Source: CAZYFH01 sp965249175 (GTDB lineage Bacteria; Acidobacteriota; Vicinamibacteria; Vicinamibacterales; UBA8438). From it: a stretch of DNA of 64,000 nt. The stretch covers positions 6,510,001 to 6,574,000 of the forward strand of contig OZ252227.1 in NCBI GenBank assembly GCA_965249175.1, given 5' to 3'. A program made the translations under genes and the position numbers. Of this stretch, positions 24,992-37,141 are shown piece after piece (the stretch's first letter is position 1; the number at the start of each line of letters is the position of its first letter). The notes beneath the pieces are model-generated. The model saw nothing but the letters and a program-made list of their open reading frames with translations, was not told the DNA's origin and did no database searches.

Positions 24992-26530
24992 CTACTGCCG
25001 GTATCGTCCGAGCACCGGGCGGCCGGGATAGATGCCCTCCACCGTCTTACTGTCTCTCACGACGAACGTGCCGCCGACGAGGACGTGATGCACGCCCTTG
25101 GAGAACGACAGGTCCGACTCGAACGTGGCGGTGTCGATGATCGTGTCGGGATCGAACACGGTGATGTCGGCGTCGCACCCGACCTGGAGCCGACCCTTGA
25201 GCCGCATCGACGGCGCGATGTCCTCGAGGCGCTGTGCCGGCCGCAGGGTGATCTTCGCCAGCGCGTCGGTGAGAGTGAGCGCGCCCGCCTCGCGCACGTA
25301 GCGACCGAGCACGCGCGCGAACGTACCGGCGGAACGGGGATGCGCCCCCGGCGCATACGGCATGCCGTCCGAGCCGATCATGGTGACCGGCGACCGCACG
25401 CCCTGTTCGATCCACTCGGGCTTCATCAGATGGATGATGACGGTCCCGCCCTCCTCGCGATAGGTGGCAAACGTCTCTTCCGTGAGCCGCTCCCCCGTCT
25501 CGACCCACTGCAGATCGTTGTAGGAGATGCCCATCCGCTCCTGCCATCCCGGGTCGAAGAGGGTCGATGCCAGACCCGTCGACGCCGCGGTATAGGGATA
25601 GACCTCCGTGGTGATGTCCAGGCCCCGACGCTGCGCTGACGCCACCATCTCCAGCGCTACTCCGATATCGCCGAGGGTCATGCTGTTGAGGTGCACGATG
25701 TGCAGCGGCGCCCCGGTCACCGCGGCATCGGCGATCGCTTCCTGGATGGCGTCAAGCGAAACATCACGCACGTGCGTGAACACCGGGGCGTTACGCTCGG
25801 CGGCGAACGCGTAGACCCTGAAGATCTCCTCGCGCGTGGCGCCCGGGTAGTAGCCCACCGGCACGCCGATGCCGAGCGCGCCGGCCGCCAGGCCGGCGTC
25901 GAGACCCTGACGCATGGTGGTGAGCTCGGCCGGGGTCAACGCCTCGTATCTGGCGTTCACGGTCGCACGCCCGACCCCCGCCAGGGCCTCGCTGTCGAGA
26001 CCCTCGTCGCGGACGATGCGAAACGCGTCCTGCGCCTGCGGTGCGTAGCGCGCCATTGCGCGCCAGCGCACGCTCGCGTGGCCAATCGTGGCGCCGAAAT
26101 TGATGAGCGCGTTGCCCGTGCGGGATGCGAGCCATGCATCGAGAAACGGCTGACCCGACTCCAGCTCGAGTGCCGTCGTCACGCCGTCGTGGGCCTGGAA
26201 CTCGTTCGCCTGGTTGGTCTGACCGTGCGCGTGGAGATCGATGAAGCCGGGAGCGACGACGAGGCCGGAGACATCGACCACGTCCCGCCCCTGTAGCGGC
26301 GCGTCGGTGATCTCGACGATGCGATCGCCGCGGACGCCGACGTTGCGCACCGCATCGAGACCCGTCTCCGGGTCGATGACACGGCCACCGCGCAGGACGA
26401 CGTCGTACGTGTCCGCCTGGGCACCGGTGACGGGCGCGCGCGGGCCGATGGCCAGTCCGGCCGCGAGCATCACGCACCAGATCACGAGCCGCTGGCGCCA
26501 CCCGTGCGCGCCCCCATCGAGCATCGTCAT
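24992..26530 (-). CDS. Exported amidohydrolase, N-acyl-D-amino-acid deacylase-like
   Basis: 512 aa. A signal sequence (LVIWCVMLAAGLAIGPRAPVTGAQ) precedes the amidohydrolase start YDVVLRGGRVIDPETG. Metal-binding histidines are seen in GFIDLHAHGQ, then HLNSMT further on, with the aspartate in ...GSDGMPYAPG. C-terminal LQVGCDADITVFDPDT is typical of D-aminoacylases and related metal hydrolases. It would remove acyl groups from N-acyl-D-amino acids or open a related cyclic amide in the periplasm. Substrate not predictable. The ATG at 26528-26530 is preferred to an upstream one at 26647 that lies close to the divergent gene. Confidence 0.82.
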   Translation of the reverse strand: MTMLDGGAHGWRQRLVIWCVMLAAGLAIGPRAPVTGAQADTYDVVLRGGRVIDPETGLDAVRNVGVRGDRIVEITDAPLQGRDVVDVSGLVVAPGFIDLHAHGQTNQANEFQAHDGVTTALELESGQPFLDAWLASRTGNALINFGATIGHASVRWRAMARYAPQAQDAFRIVRDEGLDSEALAGVGRATVNARYEALTPAELTTMRQGLDAGLAAGALGIGVPVGYYPGATREEIFRVYAFAAERNAPVFTHVRDVSLDAIQEAIADAAVTGAPLHIVHLNSMTLGDIGVALEMVASAQRRGLDITTEVYPYTAASTGLASTLFDPGWQERMGISYNDLQWVETGERLTEETFATYREEGGTVIIHLMKPEWIEQGVRSPVTMIGSDGMPYAPGAHPRSAGTFARVLGRYVREAGALTLTDALAKITLRPAQRLEDIAPSMRLKGRLQVGCDADITVFDPDTIIDTATFESDLSFSKGVHHVLVGGTFVVRDSKTVEGIYPGRPVLGRYRQ

Positions 26531-26652
26531 CGCGGTGAGGATATCAAGTCGGGCAGCTAGGGCTCGGGGTCCGCGAGTCGGCGGCGAGGTACACTGGAGC
26601 ACCGACTCGCCCCGACACGGGCGACGCCCCGCGGAAAAGGAGCTCAATCGAT

Positions 26653-28497
26653 ATGTTTCGTATCCTCACGGTCTTGCCGTTGTGCTGCTCGTGGGCCGTT
26701 GCCGCCACAGCCGGTCAGGCCGCGCCGGACGGTGCTGACGTTTATGCCGCCAGTTGCGCCCAATGTCACGACGACACCCGGCCGCGCATGCCCACGCGGG
26801 ATGCGCTACTGGAGCGGTCGGCGCAGCAGATCCAGACGGCGCTGGTCTCCGGCGCGATGCGTCAGTTCGGAGCGAGCCTCACTGCGGGAGAGCGTCGAGC
26901 GGTGGCCGAGTTCCTGGCCGGAGAATCGGCGGGCACGTTGGACTCGGCCCTTGCGGCCCTGCCGAGCAGCGCCTACTGCACGGGCGACGCGCCGGCCGAC
27001 GTCGATCTGACCGTACCCGCCTGGAACGGCTGGGGCGTCGACCTCGCGAATCGGCGCTTTCAGCCCACCCCGGGCCTCACCGCCGACGAGGTGCCGCGCC
27101 TCCGCCTCCAGTGGGCGTTTGGGTTTCCCGACGTGACCGACGCGGGGTCGCAGGCGACGATCGTTGCGGGTCGGGCGTTGATCGGCACGCGGACCGGTCT
27201 GGTCTACTCGCTCGACGCCGCTACCGGCTGCGTGCACTGGGTGCATGAGGCACCAGCCGCCGTCAGGTCGGCGATCTCGGTCGGTCCGGCCGCGGACGGT
27301 GGGTTCACCGCCTACTTCGGGGACCAGTTGGCGACGGCGCACGCCGTCGACCTCCAGACCGGGGCGCTCCGCTGGTCGACGACGCTCGACGACCACGTGG
27401 CCGCGCTCATCACCGGTGCCCCGACGCTGCACGACGGAAGACTCTACGTGCCGCTTGCTTCACTGGAGGAGGTGTCGGCGGCCGATCCTCGATACGAATG
27501 CTGCACGTTCCGGGGTAGCGTCGTCGCACTGGACGCGGAGACCGGACAAGTGCTGTGGAAGACGTACGTCGTGCAGGACGAACCCGAGCCGACACGGATC
27601 AACATCGCTGGCGCGCAAAACTACGGTCCGTCCGGAGCCGGCATCTGGTCGGCGCCGACCATCGACCCGGCGCGGAATCTCGTCTACGTCGCCACCGGGG
27701 ACGCCTACTCTGATCCCGCGGCACCGGAGAGCGACGCAGTCGTGGCGCTGGACCTGGACACCGGCGAGATCCGCTGGATCCGTCAGACGACGCCTGGTGA
27801 CGCGTTCACGGTCGCCTGTGCCGGCGAGCTGATCGGCCTCCCGACCGACAACCCGATTATGCGCGCCAACTGCCCCGAATCGAACGGCCCGGATGTCGAC
27901 TTCGGCAGCTCGCCGATTCTGATCACGCGCGACGGAGACGACCTGCTACTGGCCGGCCAGAAGTCGGGCGTCATGTATGGGATCAACCCAGAAGATGGAG
28001 AAATCGTGTGGGAGACCCGCGTGTCCGACGGCGGGATCCTCGGCGGCATCGAATGGGGGTTTGCCACCGATGGCAACGACGTGTTCATCTCCATCTCCGA
28101 CGCGATCGAAAAGCCGCCGGGGGTGGCCGGAGGCGTCACCGCGTTGCGCGTCGATGACGGCGAGGTGGTATGGCATGCGCCGCCCGTGCTGGACACCTGC
28201 GGCGGCCGAGAAGGGTGTCACACCGCCCAACCGGCCGCGATGTCGCTCATTCCTGGCGTCGCGTTCGCCGGGAGCCTCGACGGCCACATTCGAGCCCACG
28301 CCACCGACACCGGACAGGTGATCTGGGATTTCGACACCGCCGGCCAGTTCCGGACGGTGAACGGCGTCGAGGGACGGGGGGGATCGATCAACGGTCCCGG
28401 ACCGACCATCGTCGACGGCATGGTCTACGTCGTGTCCGGGTACGGCAGTTTTGCTTACATGCCGGGCAACGTGCTGCTGGCGTTTGCGGTGGAGTAG
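26653..28497 (+). CDS. Quinohemoprotein: cytochrome c domain plus PQQ propeller (polyvinyl-alcohol dehydrogenase type)
   Basis: 614 aa. The signal peptide is followed at about residue 35 by a small cytochrome c domain with CAQCH and an axial methionine candidate in SGAMRQFG. A propeller with repeated docking motifs follows (SLDAATGCVHW; AVDLQTGALRWST; ALDAETGQVLWKT; ALDLDTGEIRWIR). ECCTFRGS contains the vicinal cysteines that in alcohol dehydrogenases close over PQQ. The N-terminal heme order and the length fit the PVA-dehydrogenase type. Electrons would pass from PQQ to the attached heme. It starts a plus-strand series that continues to 34521. Confidence 0.85.
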   Translation: MFRILTVLPLCCSWAVAATAGQAAPDGADVYAASCAQCHDDTRPRMPTRDALLERSAQQIQTALVSGAMRQFGASLTAGERRAVAEFLAGESAGTLDSALAALPSSAYCTGDAPADVDLTVPAWNGWGVDLANRRFQPTPGLTADEVPRLRLQWAFGFPDVTDAGSQATIVAGRALIGTRTGLVYSLDAATGCVHWVHEAPAAVRSAISVGPAADGGFTAYFGDQLATAHAVDLQTGALRWSTTLDDHVAALITGAPTLHDGRLYVPLASLEEVSAADPRYECCTFRGSVVALDAETGQVLWKTYVVQDEPEPTRINIAGAQNYGPSGAGIWSAPTIDPARNLVYVATGDAYSDPAAPESDAVVALDLDTGEIRWIRQTTPGDAFTVACAGELIGLPTDNPIMRANCPESNGPDVDFGSSPILITRDGDDLLLAGQKSGVMYGINPEDGEIVWETRVSDGGILGGIEWGFATDGNDVFISISDAIEKPPGVAGGVTALRVDDGEVVWHAPPVLDTCGGREGCHTAQPAAMSLIPGVAFAGSLDGHIRAHATDTGQVIWDFDTAGQFRTVNGVEGRGGSINGPGPTIVDGMVYVVSGYGSFAYMPGNVLLAFAVE

Positions 28498-28607
28498 ACG
28501 GCGGAGCGAGAATAAGGCTGGCCATCGGCGTTGGGATGGCGCTCGGATTTGGTTGATAATCACAGAGGCAATGTGTCAGCTCGGCGCGTAGACTCGGGAG
28601 GAACAGC

Positions 28608-30188
28608 ATGCGCGTCACCATTCGCCTGGTAGGGGTCGTCCTCGCGGTCGGCCTGCTCGGAGTCTCCGTCCATGCCGCAGCCGACGCGGCAGTGGCTGAC
28701 TCGGCCAAAGCCCAGCAGTGGTCGATTGTGGCCGACCTGGTGCGGCAGCGCGTGGATGTCAACGCGCCCCAGGCCGATGGTACGACAGCGTTGCACTGGG
28801 CGGCGCACTGGAACGACTCGACGACCGCGGCTCTGCTGATCGACGCTGGTGCTGACGTCAACGCGGTCACCCACACCGGCGTCAGCGCGCTGTCGCTCGC
28901 CTGTGAAAACGGGAACCCTGCCATCGTCGATCTTCTGCTGAGAGCGGGCGCGACGGCCAACGTCGCGGCGGTCGGTGGCATTACACCGTTGCTGCACGCC
29001 GCCCAATCTGGCCATGCCGGCGTGGTCCGAGCGCTCCTCGAGCATGGCGCCGATGTCGAGGCGAGCGCGACCGGGACGGGTCAGACACCGCTCATGTGGG
29101 CGGCCAGCGAGGGCCACGTGTCGAGCGTCGTGTTGCTGCTCGAGCGGGGGGCGTCGATCACGGCGGTCTCCACGGGCGGGTTTACGGCCTTGATGTTCGC
29201 CGTGCGGGCCGGCGATCTCGACGTCGTGACGACGCTGGTGGCGGCTGGGGCGGACGTCAATGCAGCGACGCCGGTGAGGCCCGCGCCTGACGGCGGCGTC
29301 GGCTATCACGTCGGCGCCGGCCGCATCACCCCGCTGCCCCTCGCGATTGCCAACAACCACGCCCCCGTAGCGATGTACCTCCTGGAGCGGGGCGCGAATC
29401 CCAATCAGAGTGCCGCGGGCATGAGCGCGTTGCACCATGCGGTGTACGGCGTCGGCCAGAACAACGAGGCCGGCGGCGGCGGAGATGATGGGTCCGGCCT
29501 GACGGGACGTGTGGAGCTCGTGAAGGTCTTGCTCGCGCGCGGGGCGGACCCGAACGCGAGACAGACGGCCCCAGGCATCATGGGATTTGGCGGAGAAGGG
29601 CAGCACGGGGCGTTCGAAGCGTATGGATGGGGGACGAATCGCGTTGGCGCCACGCCGTTCTACCTGGCCGCGGATTGCAGCAACGCCAACCCTGAGCTGA
29701 TGCGGATCCTGTTGGACTCTGGCGCCGACCCGAGCCTGACGACCGAAGACGGGACCACGCCGCTGATGGCGTCCTCCGGGATCGGGTGGGGCTACTCCCC
29801 CCCCGATGATGCCGCGCGGCAGCGCATGCTGGACGGGGTCACGTTCCTGGTGGAGGAGGTCGGCGCCGACGTCAATGCCGCCAACGCGGCGGGATTCACA
29901 CCGCTGCACGGGGCCGCGTACAAAGGGTCGGTCGACATCATCGCGTACCTCGTCGAGAACGGCGCCAAGATGGACGTGCGCGACTATCGCGGACGGACGC
30001 CGTACCGGCTCGCCAGTTGGGCCCGCAACTCCACCGATTTCTATCGGTGGCCAGAGGCTGCCGAGTTGATGCGGCAGCTTGGCGCGAACCCTCGGCTGGG
30101 CGTCGCCGCCAACCTGCAGGCGCGTGAGTTGGCCCGCGCAGCGGGCGAGACGACCGAGCAACCCGATGACACGACGGGGCAGCGCTAG
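28608..30188 (+). CDS. Exported ankyrin-repeat protein
   Basis: 526 aa. A signal peptide (MRVTIRLVGVVLAVGLLGVS...) precedes about ten ankyrin repeats, e.g. DGTTALHWAAHWND, GVSALSLACENGN, TPLMWAASEGHVSSV, GFTPLHGAAYKGSV and a final TPYRLASWARN. A longer insertion in the middle (residues ~225-340, Gly-rich with MGFGGEGQHG) separates two repeat blocks. Ankyrin stacks bind other proteins. Its position between a quinohemoprotein and cytochrome/DUF1592 genes suggests a periplasmic scaffold for that machinery, which is an inference. The cytochrome gene starts eight bases after its stop. Confidence 0.85.
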   Translation: MRVTIRLVGVVLAVGLLGVSVHAAADAAVADSAKAQQWSIVADLVRQRVDVNAPQADGTTALHWAAHWNDSTTAALLIDAGADVNAVTHTGVSALSLACENGNPAIVDLLLRAGATANVAAVGGITPLLHAAQSGHAGVVRALLEHGADVEASATGTGQTPLMWAASEGHVSSVVLLLERGASITAVSTGGFTALMFAVRAGDLDVVTTLVAAGADVNAATPVRPAPDGGVGYHVGAGRITPLPLAIANNHAPVAMYLLERGANPNQSAAGMSALHHAVYGVGQNNEAGGGGDDGSGLTGRVELVKVLLARGADPNARQTAPGIMGFGGEGQHGAFEAYGWGTNRVGATPFYLAADCSNANPELMRILLDSGADPSLTTEDGTTPLMASSGIGWGYSPPDDAARQRMLDGVTFLVEEVGADVNAANAAGFTPLHGAAYKGSVDIIAYLVENGAKMDVRDYRGRTPYRLASWARNSTDFYRWPEAAELMRQLGANPRLGVAANLQARELARAAGETTEQPDDTTGQR

Positions 30189-30195
30189 GACATTC

Positions 30196-30675
30196 ATGAC
30201 TGGCGCTCGACGGAGTGCGCTGCTGGTCGGCCTCCTCGCGGTGAGCGCGTCCGCCACCGTCGTGACGCAGAAGGTCTTTACGGCCAGGGACCTTCAGGTC
30301 GTCGAACAGACCGTGGGCACGTATTTTGAGGCCACGACGTCGATGATCGCGGCCGAGGACTACGAGACGGCCAAGGTCAGGCTCATCGTGGCTCGCGAGT
30401 ATCTCGCGCGGAGCTGGACGTTCTGGACGCGGCACGCACGCGGCGACGCGGCGAAGATGGTCACGGCGGCGACCGCGGCGTTGGACGCGCTCGACGACCG
30501 GTTGTCTGAGGTTCCCATCGATCCGGCCCGCGTGCAGACGGCGGTGCAGGAGGCGAGCGCCGCGTGTGCGGCCTGCCACGCCGAGTTCCGCGTGCAGCAT
30601 CCGGCCGGCACGTATGACATCAAGCCGGGCATCATCAGCGAGCACGCCGCGCAAGGCCGGCCCGAGAGGCAGTAA
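30196..30675 (+). CDS. Class II-like cytochrome c
   Basis: 159 aa. It has a signal sequence (SALLVGLLAVSASATVV), a mostly helical body (DLQVVEQTVGTYFEATTSM; KMVTAATAALDALDDRL) and a single heme motif CAACH close to the C-terminus, the arrangement of cytochrome c'-type four-helix bundles. It would carry electrons in the periplasm. The ATG at 30196 follows the ankyrin gene directly. The next gene begins at the base after the stop, so the genes are cotranscribed. The redox partner is not known. The PQQ fusion or the DUF1592 protein are the obvious candidates. Confidence 0.78.
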   Translation: MTGARRSALLVGLLAVSASATVVTQKVFTARDLQVVEQTVGTYFEATTSMIAAEDYETAKVRLIVAREYLARSWTFWTRHARGDAAKMVTAATAALDALDDRLSEVPIDPARVQTAVQEASAACAACHAEFRVQHPAGTYDIKPGIISEHAAQGRPERQ

Positions 30676-33138
30676 GTGATGGCCACCATGACGTGGACGC
30701 GACACTGGACGGCGGCCCCTGCGACGCTCCTCCTGATGGCCGGTCACGGGGTGGCGTTCACCGCCTCCCCGGCTCCTGCGGCTGAGCCTCAGGCGACCGC
30801 CGCGACCGCGACCGCCGCCCAGACGCCCGATCCCGAGCTCCTGACGAGGTATTGCGTCAGGTGCCATAGCGACACGCTCGAGACCGGCGGCCTGACGCTC
30901 GAGCACGTCGACGTGGACCGGATTGCCGAGGACCCCGAGCTGTGGGAAAAGATTGCGTGGAAGATTCGCATCGGCGCGATGCCGAAGGTGCCGGCGCCCC
31001 GGCCTGACCCGCCGGTGCTCGACCGCTTTGCGTCCGCGGTGGAGCGCGCGCTCGATCGTGCCGCGGCCGCGTCGCCCGATCCCGGGCCACCGACCTTCCA
31101 TCGGCTCAATCGCCTCCAGTACGTCAACGCGGTGCGCGACCTGCTCGGCGTGGACGTCGACGGACCGGGGCTGCTGCCGCCGGACGAGTCCGCCTATGGA
31201 TTCGACAACAGCCGCGGGCTGTCCGTCACGCCATCGCTGCTCGACCGCTACATATCCGCCGCCGTCAAGATCGCGCGCGTCGCCGTGGGCGATCCGACCA
31301 TTCGGCCGACCACCGAGACGTATCGGATCGGGCAAACGGTCAGGCAGGACGAGCGCATGAGTGAGGACCTGCCATTCGGTACCAACGGCGGCATGGTCGT
31401 CCGGCATACCTTCCCGCTCGACGGCGAGTACGCGGTTCGCGTGCTGCTGCCGGGCATGAGCTCGGGCGAGTTCTTCTCCCGGCCGCAAAGCGAAATCCTC
31501 GTCACCGTGGACGGCGCGACCGTCAAGCAGTGGTCGCTCGAGCCGGTGCGAAGCCGACGAGCTGTGGCCGCTGCGGCGACCGCTCCCGAGGAGGACGCGA
31601 CCGCCAGAGAAAAGGTCGAGGATCTCGTGGTCCGTTTCGCGGCGAAGGCTGGAACCCGCCCGGTGGGCGTGACCCTCCTGAATATTCGACCCGGGTATGC
31701 CGAGGGGTTGCGGGGCGGGGTGATGGGGGCTCCGGGGCCGGTGCGACGCAGCGCGTCGGGCCGCATCGAGTCCATCACGGTGTCGGGCCCATTCAACGCC
31801 ACCACGCCCGAGGACAACGAGAGCCGGCGGCGTATCTTTGTCTGTCGGCCGACCGCGTCGACCGACGAGCCGGCCTGCGCACGGCAGATTCTCACGCGGC
31901 TGGCGCGGCGCGGGTTCCGGCGGCCCATCAACGCCTCCGACGTCGAGGCGCTGATGCCGTTCTACGAGGAGGGTCGGCGCGACGGGAGCTTTGACGCGGG
32001 CATTCAGGCTGCCCTGGAACGCCTGTTGATCTCGCCCCAGTTCCTGTTTCGTATCGAGCGTGGTCCTGTCGATGCCAGGCCGAACACCGTCTTTCGCGTG
32101 AGCGATGTCGAGCTGGCGTCCCGGCTCTCGTTCTTCCTCTGGAACAGCCTCCCCGACGAGGCGCTGCTCACCGTCGCCGAGCGCGGCCGGCTCAGTGAGC
32201 CGGCGGTCTTGGCGGCCGAGACGCGCCGGATGCTCGCCGATCCCCGCGCCGCGCGGATGGCGGCCGATTTTGCCGGCCAGTGGCTGGGGACACGCCGCGT
32301 CCGCGAACTGCAGCCCGACCCGAGCCTCTTCCCCATGAACGCCAACTTGAAGGAGGCCCTGGCTCGCGAAATCGAGCTGTTCTTCGAAAGCCAGTTGCGC
32401 GACGATCGGAGCGTGTTGGATCTGCTCAGGGCCAACGAGACGTATCTGAACGAGCGCCTCGCCGTGCACTATGGCATTCCGAACGTCTACGGCAGCCATC
32501 TGCGTCGCGTGACGTTGACCGACGAGCGACGGTTCGGAATCCTGGGGAAGGGCAGCGTCATGATAGTGACCTCCCATGCCAATCGGACGTCGCCTGTGGT
32601 GCGCGGTAAATGGATCATGGATAACCTCGTGGGCAATCCCCCGCCCCCGCCTCCCCCGAATATACCGCCGCTCCCCGACAACGATGCGGAGCAGCCGACC
32701 ACCGTGCGGGAGCGTCTTGAGCTGCACCGGCGCAATCCGGTGTGTGCCTCGTGCCACTCCCTGATGGACCCCTTTGGGTTTGCGCTCGAGAATCTCGACG
32801 TCACCGGCCAGTGGCGAGACGTCGACAACGGCAAACCGGTGGATGCGTCGGGGCTGACGCTCGATGGGTCGACGATGGACGGCGTGGTGGGACTGCGCCA
32901 GGCGCTGTTGACCAACAGCACGCAGTTTGCGACGGTCGTCACCGAGCGGCTGCTCACCTATGCGCTCGGGCGCGGCGTGGACGCCCCCGATCGGCCGGCC
33001 GTGCGGGCGATCGTCCGCGAGGCCGCCCCGGACTTTCGCTGGTCGGACATCATCCTCGGCATGGTCAAGAGCCCGTCGTTCCAGATGAATCGAACCCCTG
33101 GCGCTGAGCCCAGCGCCGAGGCCGCGGTGAATCGGTAG
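30676..33138 (+). CDS. DUF1587/1595/1592/1588/1585 multidomain c-type cytochrome protein
   Basis: 820 aa. After a signal peptide a heme site CVRCH lies near residue 60. The known planctomycete/acidobacterial domain chain follows: DUF1587 (HRLNRLQYVNAVRDLLGV, ~137), a carbohydrate-binding-like middle section, DUF1595 (LARRGFRRPINASDVEAL, ~410), DUF1592 (ASRLSFFLWNSLPDEALL, ~480), DUF1588 (KGSVMIVTSHANRTSPVVRGKW, with CASCHSLMDPFGFALE) and DUF1585 at the C-terminus. A second heme-type CXXCH is therefore present in the DUF1588 part. The family pairs with DUF1552 proteins, as here, and its reaction is unknown. The start could be GTG 30676 or the adjacent ATG 30679. Confidence 0.9.
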   Translation: MMATMTWTRHWTAAPATLLLMAGHGVAFTASPAPAAEPQATAATATAAQTPDPELLTRYCVRCHSDTLETGGLTLEHVDVDRIAEDPELWEKIAWKIRIGAMPKVPAPRPDPPVLDRFASAVERALDRAAAASPDPGPPTFHRLNRLQYVNAVRDLLGVDVDGPGLLPPDESAYGFDNSRGLSVTPSLLDRYISAAVKIARVAVGDPTIRPTTETYRIGQTVRQDERMSEDLPFGTNGGMVVRHTFPLDGEYAVRVLLPGMSSGEFFSRPQSEILVTVDGATVKQWSLEPVRSRRAVAAAATAPEEDATAREKVEDLVVRFAAKAGTRPVGVTLLNIRPGYAEGLRGGVMGAPGPVRRSASGRIESITVSGPFNATTPEDNESRRRIFVCRPTASTDEPACARQILTRLARRGFRRPINASDVEALMPFYEEGRRDGSFDAGIQAALERLLISPQFLFRIERGPVDARPNTVFRVSDVELASRLSFFLWNSLPDEALLTVAERGRLSEPAVLAAETRRMLADPRAARMAADFAGQWLGTRRVRELQPDPSLFPMNANLKEALAREIELFFESQLRDDRSVLDLLRANETYLNERLAVHYGIPNVYGSHLRRVTLTDERRFGILGKGSVMIVTSHANRTSPVVRGKWIMDNLVGNPPPPPPPNIPPLPDNDAEQPTTVRERLELHRRNPVCASCHSLMDPFGFALENLDVTGQWRDVDNGKPVDASGLTLDGSTMDGVVGLRQALLTNSTQFATVVTERLLTYALGRGVDAPDRPAVRAIVREAAPDFRWSDIILGMVKSPSFQMNRTPGAEPSAEAAVNR

Positions 33139-33156
33139 GCAATCAAGGGAGCTGCG

Positions 33157-34521
33157 ATGTTCATCACCAAGAAGCATCTACCTCGGCGGACCGTGTTGCG
33201 GGGCATGGGGACCGCCTTGGCCCTGCCGTTCCTGGATGCGATGGTCCCCGCCCTGTCCGCGCTCAGCCGCACCGCGGCGGCTCCGGTGCGCCGGGCGGCG
33301 TGGTTCTACGTGCCCAACGGGATGTCCATGCGCCACTGGGTCCCCACGACGGAGGGTGCGCTGCCCGACGCGCTGCCGATGATCATGGAGAGCCTGACGC
33401 CCTATCGCGACGACCTCCTCGTGCTGAGCGAGTTGGCGCACATGACCGCCTATCCGCGCGAAGGGGATCCGGCCTGCGACCATGCCCGGTCCGGGGGGAC
33501 CTATCTCACGGGCGTGCATGCCGAACCCAATCGAGCAGGCGATCCGATCAACCCGAAAACGGGCGTCTCAGTGGATCAGGTCGCGGCATTCGAGATGGGG
33601 CGAGAGACACAGCTGGCCTCGCTCGAGCTGGGGGTCGCCGTACAGGCCAGTTGCGTATCGGGTGGGAACGCTTACCCATGCACCTATCGCACGACGATTT
33701 CGCATCGCACCCCGACAATGGCGCTGCCGGTGGAAATCGATCCGCGCGCGGTGTTCGAACGCCTGTTCGGAATGGCCGACAGTACGGACCCTGCGTCGCG
33801 TCTGCCGCGGATCTCGCGCAACGCGAGCCTGCTCGATTCGGTCACCGAGGAAGTCGCACGCCTGAAGGGCCGGCTGGTCTCGACCGACCGCACAAAGCTG
33901 TCGGGGTATCTCGAGTCGGTGAGGGAAGTCGAGCGGCGGATCCAGATGGCCGAGGAGCAAAGCGATCGCGAGCTCCCGTCGGTCGACAAGCCGGCGGGCG
34001 TTCCCAACACCTTCGCCGAACACGCGCAGCTCATGGGTGACCTGCTGGTCTTGGCGTACCAGACCGATCTGACGCGCGTGGCCACGTTCATGCTCGCCGA
34101 GGAAGTGAGCTCTCGCGCCTACCCCGAAGCGGGGGTGCCGGACTCACATCACGCGCTGTCACACCATCAGAACGTGCTGAGTAACATCGACCGGTTGGGG
34201 AAGCTCAACGAATTCCACATGCAGCAGTTCGCGCATGTGGTCGGCAAACTGAAGTCGATCCCGGACGCCGACGGGACGCTGCTGGACCAGACGATGCTCA
34301 TCTACGGCACGGGCATCAGCGATAGCAACGCGCACCTTCACGATGATCTGCCGATCGCGCTCGTGGGCGGCCGTGCGGCCGGCATCAAAGGTGGGCGGCA
34401 TATCCGCTATCCGAAGGAAACCCCGTTGACCAATCTGTGGTTGACCGTTCTCGACAAGATGGGCGTGCACGTCGACACGCTCGGCGACAGCACGGGGAGC
34501 GTCAAGCTCGCCACCATCTAG
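33157..34521 (+). CDS. DUF1552 protein, Tat-exported partner of the DUF1592 protein
   Basis: 454 aa. A Tat-like signal (PRRTVLRGMGTALALPF) is followed by the DUF1552 domain (FYVPNGMSMRHWVPTTEG; DHARSGGTYLTGVH; SLELGVAVQASCVSGG; HHALSHHQN; YGTGISDSNAH). It starts 18 bases after the DUF1592 gene, the usual pairing in Planctomycetota and Acidobacteriota. The family belongs to the alkaline-phosphatase-like/sulfatase-related DUF1501 neighbourhood in some classifications, but function is not established. The stop codon TAG is part of a CTAG that begins an isolated IS1182-like terminal sequence, so the native C-terminus may have been altered. Confidence 0.88.
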   Translation: MFITKKHLPRRTVLRGMGTALALPFLDAMVPALSALSRTAAAPVRRAAWFYVPNGMSMRHWVPTTEGALPDALPMIMESLTPYRDDLLVLSELAHMTAYPREGDPACDHARSGGTYLTGVHAEPNRAGDPINPKTGVSVDQVAAFEMGRETQLASLELGVAVQASCVSGGNAYPCTYRTTISHRTPTMALPVEIDPRAVFERLFGMADSTDPASRLPRISRNASLLDSVTEEVARLKGRLVSTDRTKLSGYLESVREVERRIQMAEEQSDRELPSVDKPAGVPNTFAEHAQLMGDLLVLAYQTDLTRVATFMLAEEVSSRAYPEAGVPDSHHALSHHQNVLSNIDRLGKLNEFHMQQFAHVVGKLKSIPDADGTLLDQTMLIYGTGISDSNAHLHDDLPIALVGGRAAGIKGGRHIRYPKETPLTNLWLTVLDKMGVHVDTLGDSTGSVKLATI

Positions 34522-34538
34522 CAGCCCGTGGTGAAAGT
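34518..34538 (+). repeat. Solo terminal repeat of the IS1182-like element
   Basis: CTAG followed by CAGCCCGTGGTGAAAGT, identical over 21 bases to the outer end of the IS at 14742-14722 read inward. No transposase or second end is visible nearby. It may be a remnant of a deleted copy. Confidence 0.7.
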
Positions 34539-34596
34539 ACCGCTGCATGTCCAGACGCGTGAGGCTCCAGGAGCGGCGAGCCCCGGGGCTAGGACC

Positions 34597-37011
<2,415 letters not shown>

Positions 37012-37141
37012 GCGTTCCCCCTCCCAATGGCCACGCGTCTCCGGGCGGTCCTCCTGCGCAGCCTATGCGAAACGGTCAGGCAGCAGTGTCGGTACAGCGA
37101 GACGGGCGCGTGGGGGTGCGGTGCGGACGCGATCGACCGGG

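Noticed and set aside
29938..33177. A 1079-codon open frame on the minus strand
   Set aside because: It lies opposite the ankyrin, cytochrome and DUF1592 genes, which have clear domains and signals. Its sequence is Arg/Gly/Pro/His-rich with no family motif, as expected from GC-rich codon shadow.
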